This document shows, in pieces, positions 1-10,477 of a DNA stretch of 64,000 nt. The position numbers and the translations under genes are program-made. The notes below the pieces were generated by a model. It ran no database searches, was not told the DNA's origin, and saw only the letters and a program-made list of their open reading frames with translations. The stretch is from Mesorhizobium loti (GTDB lineage Bacteria > Pseudomonadota > Alphaproteobacteria > Rhizobiales > Rhizobiaceae), in the NCBI GenBank assembly GCA_002356515.1, contig AP017605.1:1798001-1862000 (forward strand), given 5' to 3'. Positions within the stretch are counted from its first letter, which is position 1; each line of letters opens with the position of its first letter.

Positions 1-1481
1 AATACCGGCTCCTGCGCCCCGACGGCACCGTCCGCCATGTGCGCACGCGCGCGACCTACTTCCAGGACATCGGCGGAACGCCCAAGCTGATCGGCGCCGA
101 ATGGGACGTGAGCAGCGACGTGCTGCTCAACGAAAACCTCATTCGCGAGCGCCAGTTGACGGAATCAAAGAATGCCGAACTCAATCTCGCCAAGGCACAT
201 ATCGAGTATGCGGCGCTGCACGATTCGCTGACCGGCCTTCCCAACCGCCGCTATCTCGATGAACTGCTGGCCGAAAACGGCGAACCGGACCGGCGCACGG
301 CACTGCTGCACCTGGACCTCGACCGCTTCAAGCAGATCAACGACACGCTCGGCCACGCCGCGGGCGATGCTATGCTGGTGCATGCCTCCAAGGTTATCCA
401 GGCCAATGCGGGCCGTGACGATTTCGTTGCGCGCATCGGCGGCGACGAGTTCGTCGTGGTGAGCCGTGGACTTGACGACGACCAGCTCTCGGCGCTTGCC
501 GGCCGCATCATCGAGGAGATGCGCCAGCCGGTCGATTATCGCGGCCATCCATGCCGTTTCGGGGTCAGCATTGGCATTGCCGCCAACAGCGGCGTCGACG
601 TGAAGCAGTTGCTGGTCAACGCCGATCTCGCGCTTTACCGGGCGAAGAGCCGTGGCCGCAACCGCCACGAATTCTTCAACGAGGAATTGCAGAGCGAGAT
701 CGTGCGGACCAAGCAGATCGCCGACGAGATTCTCGGCGGACTGGAGCGGCACGAATTCGTCGCCCACTATCAGCCGCAGTTCGACGCAAGGACGCTTGAG
801 ATCGTCGGCGTCGAGGCGTTGTCGCGCTGGAGGCATCCGCGAAGGGGCATCCTGGCCCCCGACGCCTACCTCAAAGTGGCCGAAGAACTCAACGTCGTGG
901 CGCTGATCGACCGCATCGTCCTCAAACACGCGCTGGAGAATTTCGAGCGCTGGTCGCGCAGTCATCTCAACATCCCGCGCGTGTCGGTCAATGTCTCTGC
1001 CAGGCGCCTGGAGGATAAGGACTTGATCGAGGGCCTGCGCAAGCTGGCCATCAAGGCGGGAACCGTGTCGTTCGAGTTGGTGGAGTCCATCTTCCTCGAT
1101 GAAAACGACGATCTGGTCACTTGGAATATCGACCACATCAAGGAGCTCGGCATAGACATCGAGATCGACGATTTCGGCACCGGCCACGCCTCGATCGTCT
1201 CGCTGCTCAAGCTGCAGCCGCGTCGCCTCAAGATCGACCGCCAACTGATCACACCCATTACCGGCTCAATGGCGCAACGGCAGCTGGTGGCGTCGATCAT
1301 CGAAATCGGCAAATCGCTCGGCATCGAAGTGGTCGCCGAGGGCGTCGAGACGATGGAGCACGCGCGTATCCTCAAGGAACTTGGCTGCGATATCTTGCAG
1401 GGCTACCTTTTTGGCCGCCCGATGGAGGCCAAGGCGTTCAAGGCATTCGCCCAGTCGCGCAAATGGCTGGCTGCGGGGTAA
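1..1481 (+). CDS. PAS-GGDEF-EAL cyclic-di-GMP signalling protein, 5' truncated by window edge
   Basis: Bifunctional c-di-GMP turnover protein. The frame is open from base 3, and the residues before the first possible start (GTG at 39) read as the end of a PAS fold (LLRPDGTVRHVRTRATY), so the gene begins outside the window. Numbering from the GTG, a GGDEF domain follows with an intact GGDEF signature near residue 133, then an EAL domain with an intact EAL near residue 252 and DDFGTG near 378. The segment upstream of GGDEF reads GRDD rather than RxxD, so the inhibitory I-site looks absent. Both active sites appear intact; which activity dominates cannot be told. Confidence 0.93.
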   Translation, partial: YRLLRPDGTVRHVRTRATYFQDIGGTPKLIGAEWDVSSDVLLNENLIRERQLTESKNAELNLAKAHIEYAALHDSLTGLPNRRYLDELLAENGEPDRRTALLHLDLDRFKQINDTLGHAAGDAMLVHASKVIQANAGRDDFVARIGGDEFVVVSRGLDDDQLSALAGRIIEEMRQPVDYRGHPCRFGVSIGIAANSGVDVKQLLVNADLALYRAKSRGRNRHEFFNEELQSEIVRTKQIADEILGGLERHEFVAHYQPQFDARTLEIVGVEALSRWRHPRRGILAPDAYLKVAEELNVVALIDRIVLKHALENFERWSRSHLNIPRVSVNVSARRLEDKDLIEGLRKLAIKAGTVSFELVESIFLDENDDLVTWNIDHIKELGIDIEIDDFGTGHASIVSLLKLQPRRLKIDRQLITPITGSMAQRQLVASIIEIGKSLGIEVVAEGVETMEHARILKELGCDILQGYLFGRPMEAKAFKAFAQSRKWLAAG

Positions 1482-1743
1482 TGGCAGTACCCTAGGCGTT
1501 GCCCTTGGCCGCCGCCGTGCCCTGTTGCAGGTCAATCGCTGCTTCGCTATATAGCCCCGTCGGAAAAGGCAGGGTTGGTTTGGTAAGCCCAACTCCTCTC
1601 GGTAACGAGAGCTCTGGTCTTTGGCTTCGTGCATGAGATCCCCACGACGAACATCGGACGCTGCTTGAGCGCCCAATCGTTCGTCCGTGTGGAACTCAAC
1701 TCGAGGAACGCTCCGGTCGAACACATCGACCAAGGAGTAGTTC

Positions 1744-3276
1744 ATGCACAACCCGATCCCCTATGATGTCGTCATTGCCGGTGCCGGTCCTGTCGGCCTG
1801 TTTCTCGCCTGTGAGCTGCGCCTGGCAGGCCTCTGCGTGCTGGTTCTGGAAAGGGCCGAAGATCCGCGCTCGCCGTTGAAGCGGCTGCCCTTCGGCATGC
1901 GCGGCCTTAACGTCCCCACCATCGAGGCCTTCCACCGTCGCGGCCTGCTGGACGACATTGCGCCGCCCGCGAAGGATGGCCCGGGTGGCGCCAAATTGGC
2001 CGCCGCGCACTGGATGCAGCAGCCGCGCCGCCCGGGCGGCCATTTCGCCGGCATCCAGTTCTACCTCGATGCCATCGACAGCTCGCAATGGCCCTATCGC
2101 CTGCCCGGCCCGGCGAGCCCCGGCATGGCGGTCGAGATGGAGCGTCTGGAAATCGCGCTTGCCGTCCGCGCAAGCGCGATGGGTGTCGAGATCAGGCGCG
2201 GCCTTGGCGTCGACGGCTTCGCCCAGTCGGACGAAGGCGTGACCGTCCGCGCCGGTGGCGAGACTTTTCACGCAAGCTGGCTCGTCGGCTGCGATGGCGG
2301 CCGCAGCACGGTCCGCAAGCTTGGCGGCTTTGCCTTCACCGGCACGGATGCCGAATTCACCGGCTATTCCGTTGAAGTCGAAATCGCCGATCCGGACACA
2401 CTGAGCCCCGGCCGCCACTACACGCCGACGGGCATGTACACCTACTCCCGCCCAGGCACGATCGCGATGGTCGAGTTCGACGGGGCCGGTTTCCACCGGA
2501 CGGAGCCGATCACATCAGAACATGTGCAGGCGGTGTTGCGCCGCGTGTCCGGCACCGACATCACCGTGACGGCGCTCAGCCTCGCCACGACCTGGACCGA
2601 TCGCGCCTACCAGGCGACCGCTTACCGCCGCGGGCGGGTGCTGCTTGCCGGTGATGCCGCGCACATCCATTCGCCGCTGGGCGGCCAGGGGCTCAATCTC
2701 GGGCTCGGCGATGCGATGAACCTTGGCTGGAAGCTTGCCGCCACCATCCGCGGCGACGCGCCGGCCGGCCTGCTCGACAGCTATTTCGAGGAACGGCATC
2801 CGGTCGGCGCGCAGATTCTCGACTGGTCGCGCGCCCAGGTCGCGCTGATGCGGCCGAGCCGCAGTTCACGCGCGCTCGAAGCCATCATCCGCGATCTCAT
2901 CGACAGGCGCGACGGCGCGACCTATTTCGCCCAGCGCGTCTGGGGCGTTTCGCTGCGCTACGATCTCGGCGGCAACCACCCACTGGTCGGCCGTAGCGCG
3001 CCCGACTTCGAACTGGCCGGCGGGACGAGGCTCGGCGAACACTTGAGGACCGGGCAAGGCCTGCTGCTGGACTTCAACGCCCACCCTGCCCTCCAGTCGC
3101 TTGCAAGCCGCTGGAGCGGGCGGATCAGCTATGTCGCCGAGGATGCCAGGGAGCGTCTCGGCCTGGGCGCCCTGCTCGTGCGTCCCGATGGGGTCGTCGC
3201 CTGGGCCGCTAACGCTGAGCCTGACCTTGAGGAAGCTGCTCTGGCGACGTCGCGGTGGTTTGGCGAACCCGAATAG
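1744..3276 (+). CDS. FAD-dependent aromatic monooxygenase (PheA/TfdB, Rox/PgaE-like)
   Basis: Class A flavoprotein hydroxylase of 510 residues that would insert oxygen into an aromatic substrate using NAD(P)H. The N-terminal Rossmann motif GAGPVGL lies at residues 12-18, the CDGGRSTVRK motif near 183 and the FAD-ribityl motif GDAAH near 302. Residues 400-510 form the thioredoxin-like C-terminal domain typical of the rifampicin monooxygenase/PgaE group, beginning at VGRSAPDFEL. An AAGGAG ribosome site lies just before the ATG. It stands alone, so the substrate cannot be inferred. The 260 bases upstream hold no gene I can support. Confidence 0.88.
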   Translation: MHNPIPYDVVIAGAGPVGLFLACELRLAGLCVLVLERAEDPRSPLKRLPFGMRGLNVPTIEAFHRRGLLDDIAPPAKDGPGGAKLAAAHWMQQPRRPGGHFAGIQFYLDAIDSSQWPYRLPGPASPGMAVEMERLEIALAVRASAMGVEIRRGLGVDGFAQSDEGVTVRAGGETFHASWLVGCDGGRSTVRKLGGFAFTGTDAEFTGYSVEVEIADPDTLSPGRHYTPTGMYTYSRPGTIAMVEFDGAGFHRTEPITSEHVQAVLRRVSGTDITVTALSLATTWTDRAYQATAYRRGRVLLAGDAAHIHSPLGGQGLNLGLGDAMNLGWKLAATIRGDAPAGLLDSYFEERHPVGAQILDWSRAQVALMRPSRSSRALEAIIRDLIDRRDGATYFAQRVWGVSLRYDLGGNHPLVGRSAPDFELAGGTRLGEHLRTGQGLLLDFNAHPALQSLASRWSGRISYVAEDARERLGLGALLVRPDGVVAWAANAEPDLEEAALATSRWFGEPE

Positions 3277-3373
3277 TTGCCTGCGCGTGCTAAGGAACTG
3301 TTTGAGCCTGATTTCGGTTGTCTGCTGTGCGAACTGCCGTTCCACGAAGGCAGCTGATGAGCGAACATGAAAC

Positions 3374-4081
3374 ATGACAGACAAGAAGCGTGGTTCCCTG
3401 CGAAAGGTCCTGAACGGCATCGTTGCCGCAATTGCCACCGCTCCTGATCGCACATCCAAGCGCGACAAGGGCACCACTGTGGTCGCCGAATGGCCGCTGC
3501 CGCCATCGGCAACGCTTGGCTCCGCCATGCGCCTCAAGGGGATCGAACGTGAAGTTCGAGCCCGCCTGCCATGGGTGGTGAGGAAATTCGCCAAGGCCGA
3601 GACGGGCCGCATCGTCTTGCGCATGTTGAAGACCGACGCGGATGCCTTCCAGGCGGCCTCGGCAACCATCTCCAGGACACTGGAGGGGATCGAAGCCCTG
3701 CCCGTGCTTCCGCGCGAGGCAGAAGACATTCTCACCATCTCCGCCCGCGAGCGTCACAAATGGCTGAGGGATGGCCGCCTGAAGAGCATCGGCACGCGCA
3801 CCGTCAAGATGCGCGGACGGTCCAAGGCCGTCACCTTCCATGTCTTCGATCCACGCCACATCGAGGACATTCTCGATCGCGACCTGGCGAGCGCCTGGCG
3901 GGAGGAAGATGCGCGGGAAGTCACAGAGAACAGGCGGCGCGGCGCCGGCAAGGCCGCACTGACGCGAGCGGGAAAGCGGGAGCGCAAGGCTCGCAGCGCC
4001 AGGACTTCGGGAAAGGAAGGCGCTCCGCAGCCAAAGTTGGAAGGCTGGGATACGTTCGAGGCGGAAGGCCTGCTGCGCTAA
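3374..4081 (+). CDS. Hypothetical basic protein
   Basis: A 235-residue protein I do not recognise. It is very rich in Arg and Lys, especially in the last 60 residues (GKRERKARSARTSGK), which suggests nucleic-acid or envelope contact but is not diagnostic. There is no signal peptide or membrane segment. A central stretch (about 110-165, SARERHKWLRDGRLKS followed by VTFHVFDPRHIEDIL) reads like a folded domain. It lies 97 bases after the monooxygenase and 91 bases before a GST, all on the same strand, so co-transcription is possible. Confidence 0.65.
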   Translation: MTDKKRGSLRKVLNGIVAAIATAPDRTSKRDKGTTVVAEWPLPPSATLGSAMRLKGIEREVRARLPWVVRKFAKAETGRIVLRMLKTDADAFQAASATISRTLEGIEALPVLPREAEDILTISARERHKWLRDGRLKSIGTRTVKMRGRSKAVTFHVFDPRHIEDILDRDLASAWREEDAREVTENRRRGAGKAALTRAGKRERKARSARTSGKEGAPQPKLEGWDTFEAEGLLR

Positions 4082-4172
4082 CAAAACGAGGCAGCGTGTC
4101 GGGAACAGCCCCGGTCGTTCGTCCTCTGTGTGCAAGCGCAAGACCTGGACACCAACCCTTCGGAGCCTGCCA

Positions 4173-4820
4173 ATGATCCCCACCATCACCGCCTTTGAAC
4201 GCTCGCCCGACGGCGGCAAGGGACTGGCGCGCGATACGCGCGTTCGCTGGGCACTCGAAGAAGTCGGCCAGCCCTATGACGTTCGTCTCGTTTCCTTCGC
4301 CGGGATGAAGGCGCCTGGCCATCTGGCCATCCATCCCTTCGGCCAGATCCCCACCTATGAGGACGGCTCTCTGTGCCTGTTCGAGACCGGCTCGATCGTC
4401 TTTCATCTTGCCGAGCAGCATGCGGGCCTGCTGCCCAGGGAACGCGATGCCCGCGCGCGTGCCATCACCTGGATGTTTGCCGCGCTCAACACCGTCGAGC
4501 CGCCGGTCCTCGACTTGACGACGGCCAGGATATTCGAAGCCGACAGATCCTGGGCTCAGCAGCGCCTGCCGCTGGTGAAAGACCGTGTTCGGGCAGTGCT
4601 GGACAAGCTCTCGGCCTATCTGGGCGCCGCCGACTGGCTCGATGGCGCGTTCAGCGCGGGCGACCTGCTGATGGTATCGGTGCTGCTGCGACTGCGCATG
4701 TCAGGCATTCTGGACGAATATCAGAATCTGGCTACCTATGTGGCGCACGGGGAAGCGCGGCCCGCTTATGCCAGGGCTTTCGCCGCGCAATTTGCGATCA
4801 ACGCGCCATCAGCCAGCTGA
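4173..4820 (+). CDS. Glutathione S-transferase family protein
   Basis: A 215-residue GST-fold protein. The N-terminal thioredoxin-like half carries the cis-Pro context (FGQIPTYED) and the ETGSIVFHLAEQ stretch that contacts glutathione in the family; the C-terminal half is helical. The start at 4173 is preferred over an in-frame ATG at 4128 because GGAG lies 8 bases upstream and the family N-terminus (TITAFERSPDGGKG) begins there. GSTs detoxify electrophiles or reduce disulfides. The substrate is unknown and there is no informative partner gene. Confidence 0.85.
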   Translation: MIPTITAFERSPDGGKGLARDTRVRWALEEVGQPYDVRLVSFAGMKAPGHLAIHPFGQIPTYEDGSLCLFETGSIVFHLAEQHAGLLPRERDARARAITWMFAALNTVEPPVLDLTTARIFEADRSWAQQRLPLVKDRVRAVLDKLSAYLGAADWLDGAFSAGDLLMVSVLLRLRMSGILDEYQNLATYVAHGEARPAYARAFAAQFAINAPSAS

Positions 4821-4865
4821 CACAATTTCGCTTGCTGTGGCGCGACCACAGTGGCGGCGAGAAGG

Positions 4866-5759
4866 TCACGCGAACGCGGCCGCTGCTGGCGGCGGATCGC
4901 GGCTGTCGGGCCCCGGAACGGGCTCGTATCGGGCGTAGCAGGCGCTCAGGCGCGCCTGCCCGTTCGAACGCGACCAGAGTGTCTCCTCCAGTTTGAACAT
5001 GGTTGCGAGCGGCATCGTGGCGTGGATGACGACGGCACCATCCCGGGTTTCCTGGTCCCGGATCTGGCCACGGCGGCTCTTCAGTTCGCCGGTGATGCTG
5101 CCGGCATAGTCTGCCGGCGTCACCACCTCGACCTTCATGATCGGCTCGAGCAGTTGCACGCCGAGATGCGGCGCGGCCTCGCGAAAACAGGCGCGGCCCG
5201 CAACCTCGAAAGCCAGGGCCGAGGAGTCGGTCTCGTGCCAGGCGCCGTCCACCAGCGTCGCCTTGACGCCGATCATCGGAAAGCCCGCGAACGGCCCCTG
5301 CGACAGGGCACTGCGCAGCCCCTTTTCGACCCCCGCCACATAGTCGCCCGGAATCGCACCGCCGGCGATCCTGGACGCGAACACCAAGTCTGGATTGTAG
5401 GCGTTCGCCTCGAAGGCAATCTTGACATGGGCGAACTGGCCCGCGCCGCCGAACTGCTTCTTGTGGGTGTAGTCCTGTTGATGGCTGCGGGTGATCGTCT
5501 CGCGATAGGCCACCTGCGGAGCGCCGACATTGACATCGACGTTGAACTCGCGGCGCACGCGGTCGATGATGCCCTCGAGTTCAACTTCGCCCATGGCGGC
5601 AATGATCGTCTGCCCGGATTCCTCGTCCCACTTGACGTGAAACCAGGGGTCCTCGTCCGCCAGTCTCGACAGGGCGATACGCAGTTTCCCCTCATCGGCT
5701 CTAGACTTCGCCTCGATCGCGAATTGCAGCAAAGGCCATGGCGCGACAGGTTTTTCCAT
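4866..5759 (-). pseudogene. C-terminal half of elongation factor G (domains III-V), GTPase half missing
   Basis: About 297 codons match EF-G from the end of domain II to the C-terminus: ESGQTIIAAMGE, GAPQVAYRET, DYTHKKQFGGAGQFA, DSSALAFEVAGR, LLEPIMKVEVVTP and SRRGQI are all recognisable. The G domain and most of domain II are absent, so it cannot act as a translocase. Homology continues about seven codons upstream of the first ATG (NCDPIV, compare LCDP..PIV in EF-G), then stops; an in-frame TGA lies about 18 codons upstream of the ATG. That favours a truncated copy over a designed start. However, the remaining frame has no internal stop or frameshift, so recent truncation or a retained function are both possible. 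Confidence 0.72.
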
Positions 5760-5845
5760 GACGATAGGATCGCAGTTTGATCGGATGTCCGCAACGGTTG
5801 AGGACCAGCGCCGTCAACAGCCGCTTCCCTGCACAGGCGGGACGG

Positions 5846-6208
5846 CTACGGATAATTCGCCTTCGCGACCGCCGGGCTCAGATCGCCCTGCAACTCCTTC
5901 GGCAGGGGAAGGCTCGAGCATTGCAGGTGCACGTCGCGGGCGTAAAGCTTTCGTTGCTTCTGCTCGTGCTCCTTGGTTGCCGCGATGATGCCTAACCCGT
6001 ACGGACCAAGTGCCGCGAATTCCCAACCCGGGTGCTGTTTTTCGCGAAGCTGGTAGTCGGCAGCCGCCGCCCGGGCCTGCTGGCATTGCGGCGACGCCCA
6101 TTTTGGGTCCTGCGGAGACAGCGACGCGCCGTAATCGACCGGAGAGGTCGCGCATCCAACCACCGTCGCGGCCAATGCGGACATTGCAATGCGCATCGCA
6201 ATTCTCAT
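5846..6208 (-). CDS. Small putative lipoprotein
   Basis: A 120-residue protein with a short hydrophobic leader ending in ATVVGC, compatible with a lipobox, so it is probably anchored in the outer or inner membrane after Cys modification. The start at 6208 is chosen over 6262 because it puts the charged MRIAMRIAM sequence directly before the hydrophobic stretch and has GAAGGGC upstream. The mature part (DPKWASPQCQQARAAAADYQ) has no family I recognise. It lies upstream of the EF-G fragment on the same strand. Confidence 0.6.
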   Translation of the reverse strand: MRIAMRIAMSALAATVVGCATSPVDYGASLSPQDPKWASPQCQQARAAAADYQLREKQHPGWEFAALGPYGLGIIAATKEHEQKQRKLYARDVHLQCSSLPLPKELQGDLSPAVAKANYP

Positions 6209-6447
6209 CTCTGAAGCCCTTCCCGGGTTCCGCAGACCTGGCCGGCGTCCCCGCCACGCCAATCAAGTATCCGCGATGTCCAGCCCGAGCGCTTGCCATA
6301 GGCCTCGCTTCATGTCGATCTTCCCGAAGCCAGATTCGGGCTGTGTGCCGGGAACCAAATGACAGGCGAGACTGTTCAGTTGTAACTTTGACACAGCGCT
6401 GACACGCCCAGCCGGTTGGGCACGCGGCGACCTTGAGGAGTTCTCAT

Positions 6448-6888
6448 ATGAAGATTTCGTCCAGTTTTCGTTCCATTGCGGTTGCCGCCATCGCCACCGC
6501 GGGCATTGGCTTTGCCAGCGCAGCACACGCCGACAGCGGCACGATCCGCTTTGCCGTCTACAAGGCGGCCTTCTTCGTCGGCGGCTCCGGCGGCGAAGGC
6601 ACGTTCACCTTCCACGGCAAGTCGTATCCAATCTCCATCGGCGCCGTTTCGGGCGGCCTCGCCTTCGGCGTTTCCAAGACCTATTTCCACGGCACGGTGC
6701 GCCATATCAGGCGCGCCCGCGATGTGACGGGTGTCTATGGCGCCGCGGGTGGCGGCGGCACGATCGGCAAGGGCGCCCAGGTAATCGTCATGACAAACGA
6801 CAAGGGTGCCCAGCTCGAACTCACCGGCAAGCAGGTTGGCCTGCAGGTCAACGCCGATCTCAGCGGCTTTGCCATCTCGCTGAAGTAA
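6448..6888 (+). CDS. Exported glycine-rich periplasmic protein
   Basis: A 146-residue protein with a Sec signal peptide ending at ASAAHA (about residue 29). The mature part is built of Gly-rich beta-like segments (FFVGGSGGEGTFTFHG, YGAAGGGGTIGKGAQ), resembling the DUF1134/Ysc84-type lipid-binding fold, though I cannot confirm that without a profile search. The start at 6448 has GAGGAG eight bases upstream. A possible EcfG-type promoter (GGAAC at 6351, 17-bp spacer, TGTT at 6373) lies 72 bases before the start; it has one mismatch from consensus. Confidence 0.6.
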   Translation: MKISSSFRSIAVAAIATAGIGFASAAHADSGTIRFAVYKAAFFVGGSGGEGTFTFHGKSYPISIGAVSGGLAFGVSKTYFHGTVRHIRRARDVTGVYGAAGGGGTIGKGAQVIVMTNDKGAQLELTGKQVGLQVNADLSGFAISLK

Positions 6889-6927
6889 TGGCCTCCCCCC
6901 TTTCGGGGGCACGCTGGACACCCAAGA

Positions 6928-6953
6928 GGGCGGCGTCGGCTCGACGACCGCCC
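6928..6953. terminator. Intrinsic terminator between convergent genes
   Basis: GGGCGG...CCGCCC hairpin with an additional GTCG/CGAC inner stem, followed on the + strand by TTGTTGT. It sits between the + strand exported protein and the - strand ABC-F gene and could serve both. Confidence 0.5.
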
Positions 6954-6959
6954 TTGTTG

Positions 6960-8582
<1,623 letters not shown>

Positions 8583-8690
8583 GCGGTTTCCGGACTGTGC
8601 CTGCGCTGAAAGGATTTGCCCGGCGCCTTACGCGAAGGACGGCGCCAAAGGAAGAGGCGCAAGCGCCGCAGCGGGCGGAGCGCTGCCTTC

Positions 8691-8840
8691 CCTTCTCCCC
8701 TTGCGGGAGAAGGTGGCCTCGCGAAGCGAGGTCGGATGAGGGGTGCTCCAGCTTGGCGCCGACGGCACTCTGTCACCCACCCCTCAACCGTCTCGGCGCT
8801 AGCGCGCCGATCCACCTTCTCCCACACGGGGAACGGGGAA
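8691..8840. repeat. Rhizobial intergenic repeat, copy 1
   Basis: A 150-bp non-coding element with hairpin-forming ends (CTTCTCCCCTTGCGGGAGAAG at the left, CCACCTTCTCCC at the right). Its interior, containing GGTCGGATGAGGGGTGCTC and CACCCACCCCTCAACCG, recurs at 22004-22141. It fills most of the 397-base gap between the ABC-F gene and the next start. It resembles RIME-type rhizobial mosaic elements. Confidence 0.8.
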
Positions 8841-8979
8841 AAGGAAAAACCCAGCCAGAAACACTTCAGAAACAAGATTCAACATCCAGGAAAAACTGAG
8901 GAAAACATCGCCTGTCATAACCATCCTCGCAGCGACCGGACAGCGGTCGCCACATCAACGCAAAGGGATGGTCCCGACA

Positions 8980-9291
8980 ATGCAACGACGTTCAACCGGA
9001 TGGATGGCTGCCCTGACCGGCATTTCGCTTGCCATGCTTGCGGTCGCGCATTCGGATGCGGCGGCGGCGGTTACCCGGAGCGAATATTGCAGCCGGCTCG
9101 GTCTTCAACTCGACGGAGCCATCCAGACCAAAGCCAAACCGGGTGCCAGTGCGAGCCAGATCGCCGAGGCAACGGCACTGCAGGACAAGGCGAACCGGTT
9201 CTGTGCCGAGCGCAAGCAGGCGCAAGGCATCAGGACTTACGCCAATGCCCTGAAACTTCTCGGCGTGACACCGGTCGACCTCGACCAGTGA
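8980..9291 (+). CDS. Small exported protein
   Basis: A 103-residue protein with a Sec signal peptide (ISLAMLAVAHSDAAAA) and a mature domain containing two cysteines (EYCSRLG and NRFCAER) that could form one disulfide. The start at 8980 is chosen over 8968 because AAAGGG then lies 12 bases upstream, whereas it abuts the first ATG. I do not recognise the family. It sits 26 bases before the His-rich gene on the same strand, so the two are probably co-transcribed. Confidence 0.6.
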   Translation: MQRRSTGWMAALTGISLAMLAVAHSDAAAAVTRSEYCSRLGLQLDGAIQTKAKPGASASQIAEATALQDKANRFCAERKQAQGIRTYANALKLLGVTPVDLDQ

Positions 9292-9317
9292 CAGCAATTT
9301 TTGAAGGAAAGCCCACC

Positions 9318-9671
9318 ATGAACAAGCCCCTCCTCTCCGCGCTCGGCCTGGCCATCGCCCTCGGTCTGGCAATTCCGGTTGTCGGCACCGCCAATGCGGC
9401 GGCCACGACCACCACGACGACGACCGCTCCGGCAACGACGACCGCCCCCGCGACCGCTCCGGCGACTCCCGCTGCGGTGGACGCAGCGAAGACACCGGTC
9501 AAAGCGGCCGCGCACAAGCGTCACCGGCACCACAAGAAGCACCACAGGCATGTTCGCAAGCACGCTCACCGGCACGTGGGCAAGAAGCACCACCACCGGC
9601 ACGTCGCCAAGAAGCACGTCCACAAGCGCACCCACAAGAAGCACGGCCACAAGCACGCCAAGGCGGCTTGA
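9318..9671 (+). CDS. Exported histidine/lysine-rich protein
   Basis: A 117-residue protein with three parts: a signal peptide (GLAIPVVGTANA), a Thr/Ala/Pro-rich linker of about 35 residues that includes a seven-Thr run, and a C-terminal tail of about 50 residues made almost only of His, Lys, Arg, Val and Ala (KRHRHHKKHHRHVRKHAH and similar). Such tails bind transition metals or polyanions; a periplasmic metal-sequestering or envelope-binding role is inference. AAGGAAAG precedes the ATG, and a strong terminator follows at 9706. Confidence 0.75.
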   Translation: MNKPLLSALGLAIALGLAIPVVGTANAAATTTTTTTAPATTTAPATAPATPAAVDAAKTPVKAAAHKRHRHHKKHHRHVRKHAHRHVGKKHHHRHVAKKHVHKRTHKKHGHKHAKAA

Positions 9672-9705
9672 TCGCTAACTTTCTTTCTGACTTCCTCCCG
9701 GGAAA

Positions 9706-9742
9706 GGGCCGCCATTCGCTGAAAAGCGAGGGCGGCTTTTTT
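9706..9742 (+). terminator. Rho-independent terminator
   Basis: GGGCCGCC and GGGCGGC arms with an inner TCGCT/AGCGA stem around GAAA, followed by six T residues. It closes the two-gene unit of small exported proteins. Confidence 0.85.
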
Positions 9743-9830
9743 GTTGTCTGCGACAAGGCAAGCCAGATCCGCTGAAGGTTCGTCAAAACAGGCGCTTACA
9801 GCAATTCCACGATTCAGATCGTGAACCGCC

Positions 9831-10460
9831 TCAAGCCACCCCAAGCGCCGCCCGAACCTGCCGTCCGCTCATACCGCTGTCGAAGACAGCGGTGCCGGGA
9901 TCGAAGCGCCTGGCCTGCGACAGCGGTCCGACCACGACCGGATCGAAGCCGGCATCGCGCACCAACTCCCCTGCCAGGGCGATAGCCCCGGCATCATCGC
10001 CGGCAAGTGGAATGCCTATCCTGTCGCCCGCGCGATGCGCCTGCGATTGCAGCGTCGTCCACATCACAGTGCTGAAGGCCCGAACGAGTTTCGCGCGCGG
10101 CAGGAGCGGCGCGACGGCAAAAGCCACGCCGTCCTTGCGGGCAAGCGCTGCGTCGCCGAAGGTGCCGTCGTGCGGCGGGTCGGGCACCGTGGCATCGAGC
10201 AGCACCTTGTCGCCGAGTGCTGTCGCGATCTCTGTCGCGACATCGGGCCAGGCCCGAAACGGGATGGCCGCCAGCACGACATCCGCGCTCGCGACGGCAT
10301 CGATGGCCGAGCCCGCCATGGCCTTGCCGCCGAGGCCGGAAAGCATCGCGCGCAGCCGCTCGGGATGCCGCACACCGAAGGTCACCTCATGTCCGGCCTC
10401 AGCCCACAGCCGTCCGACCGTGCCGCCGATCATGCCGGCGCCCAGAATGCCTATTTTCAT
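9831..10460 (-). CDS. NADPH-dependent F420 reductase-like oxidoreductase
   Basis: A 209-residue Rossmann protein of the F420-dependent NADP reductase-like family (NPD-type dinucleotide binding). The glycine motif ILGAGMIGG is at residues 4-12, and the fold continues through ADVVLAAIPF and LLDATVPDP. The start at 10460 rather than 10484 puts the conserved MKIGILGAG at the N-terminus and has AGGAGGC upstream. It follows an SDR gene by 17 bases on the same strand, forming a two-gene redox unit. Bacteria of this group often use NADP rather than F420; the substrate is unknown. Confidence 0.82.
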   Translation of the reverse strand: MKIGILGAGMIGGTVGRLWAEAGHEVTFGVRHPERLRAMLSGLGGKAMAGSAIDAVASADVVLAAIPFRAWPDVATEIATALGDKVLLDATVPDPPHDGTFGDAALARKDGVAFAVAPLLPRAKLVRAFSTVMWTTLQSQAHRAGDRIGIPLAGDDAGAIALAGELVRDAGFDPVVVGPLSQARRFDPGTAVFDSGMSGRQVRAALGVA

Positions 10461-10477
10461 CTTCGCCTCCTGTTCGC

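Noticed and set aside
1498..1743. Possible structured RNA upstream of the monooxygenase
   Set aside because: Some short dyads (CTCTCGGTAACGAGAG) are present but no known riboswitch or sRNA pattern could be recognised.
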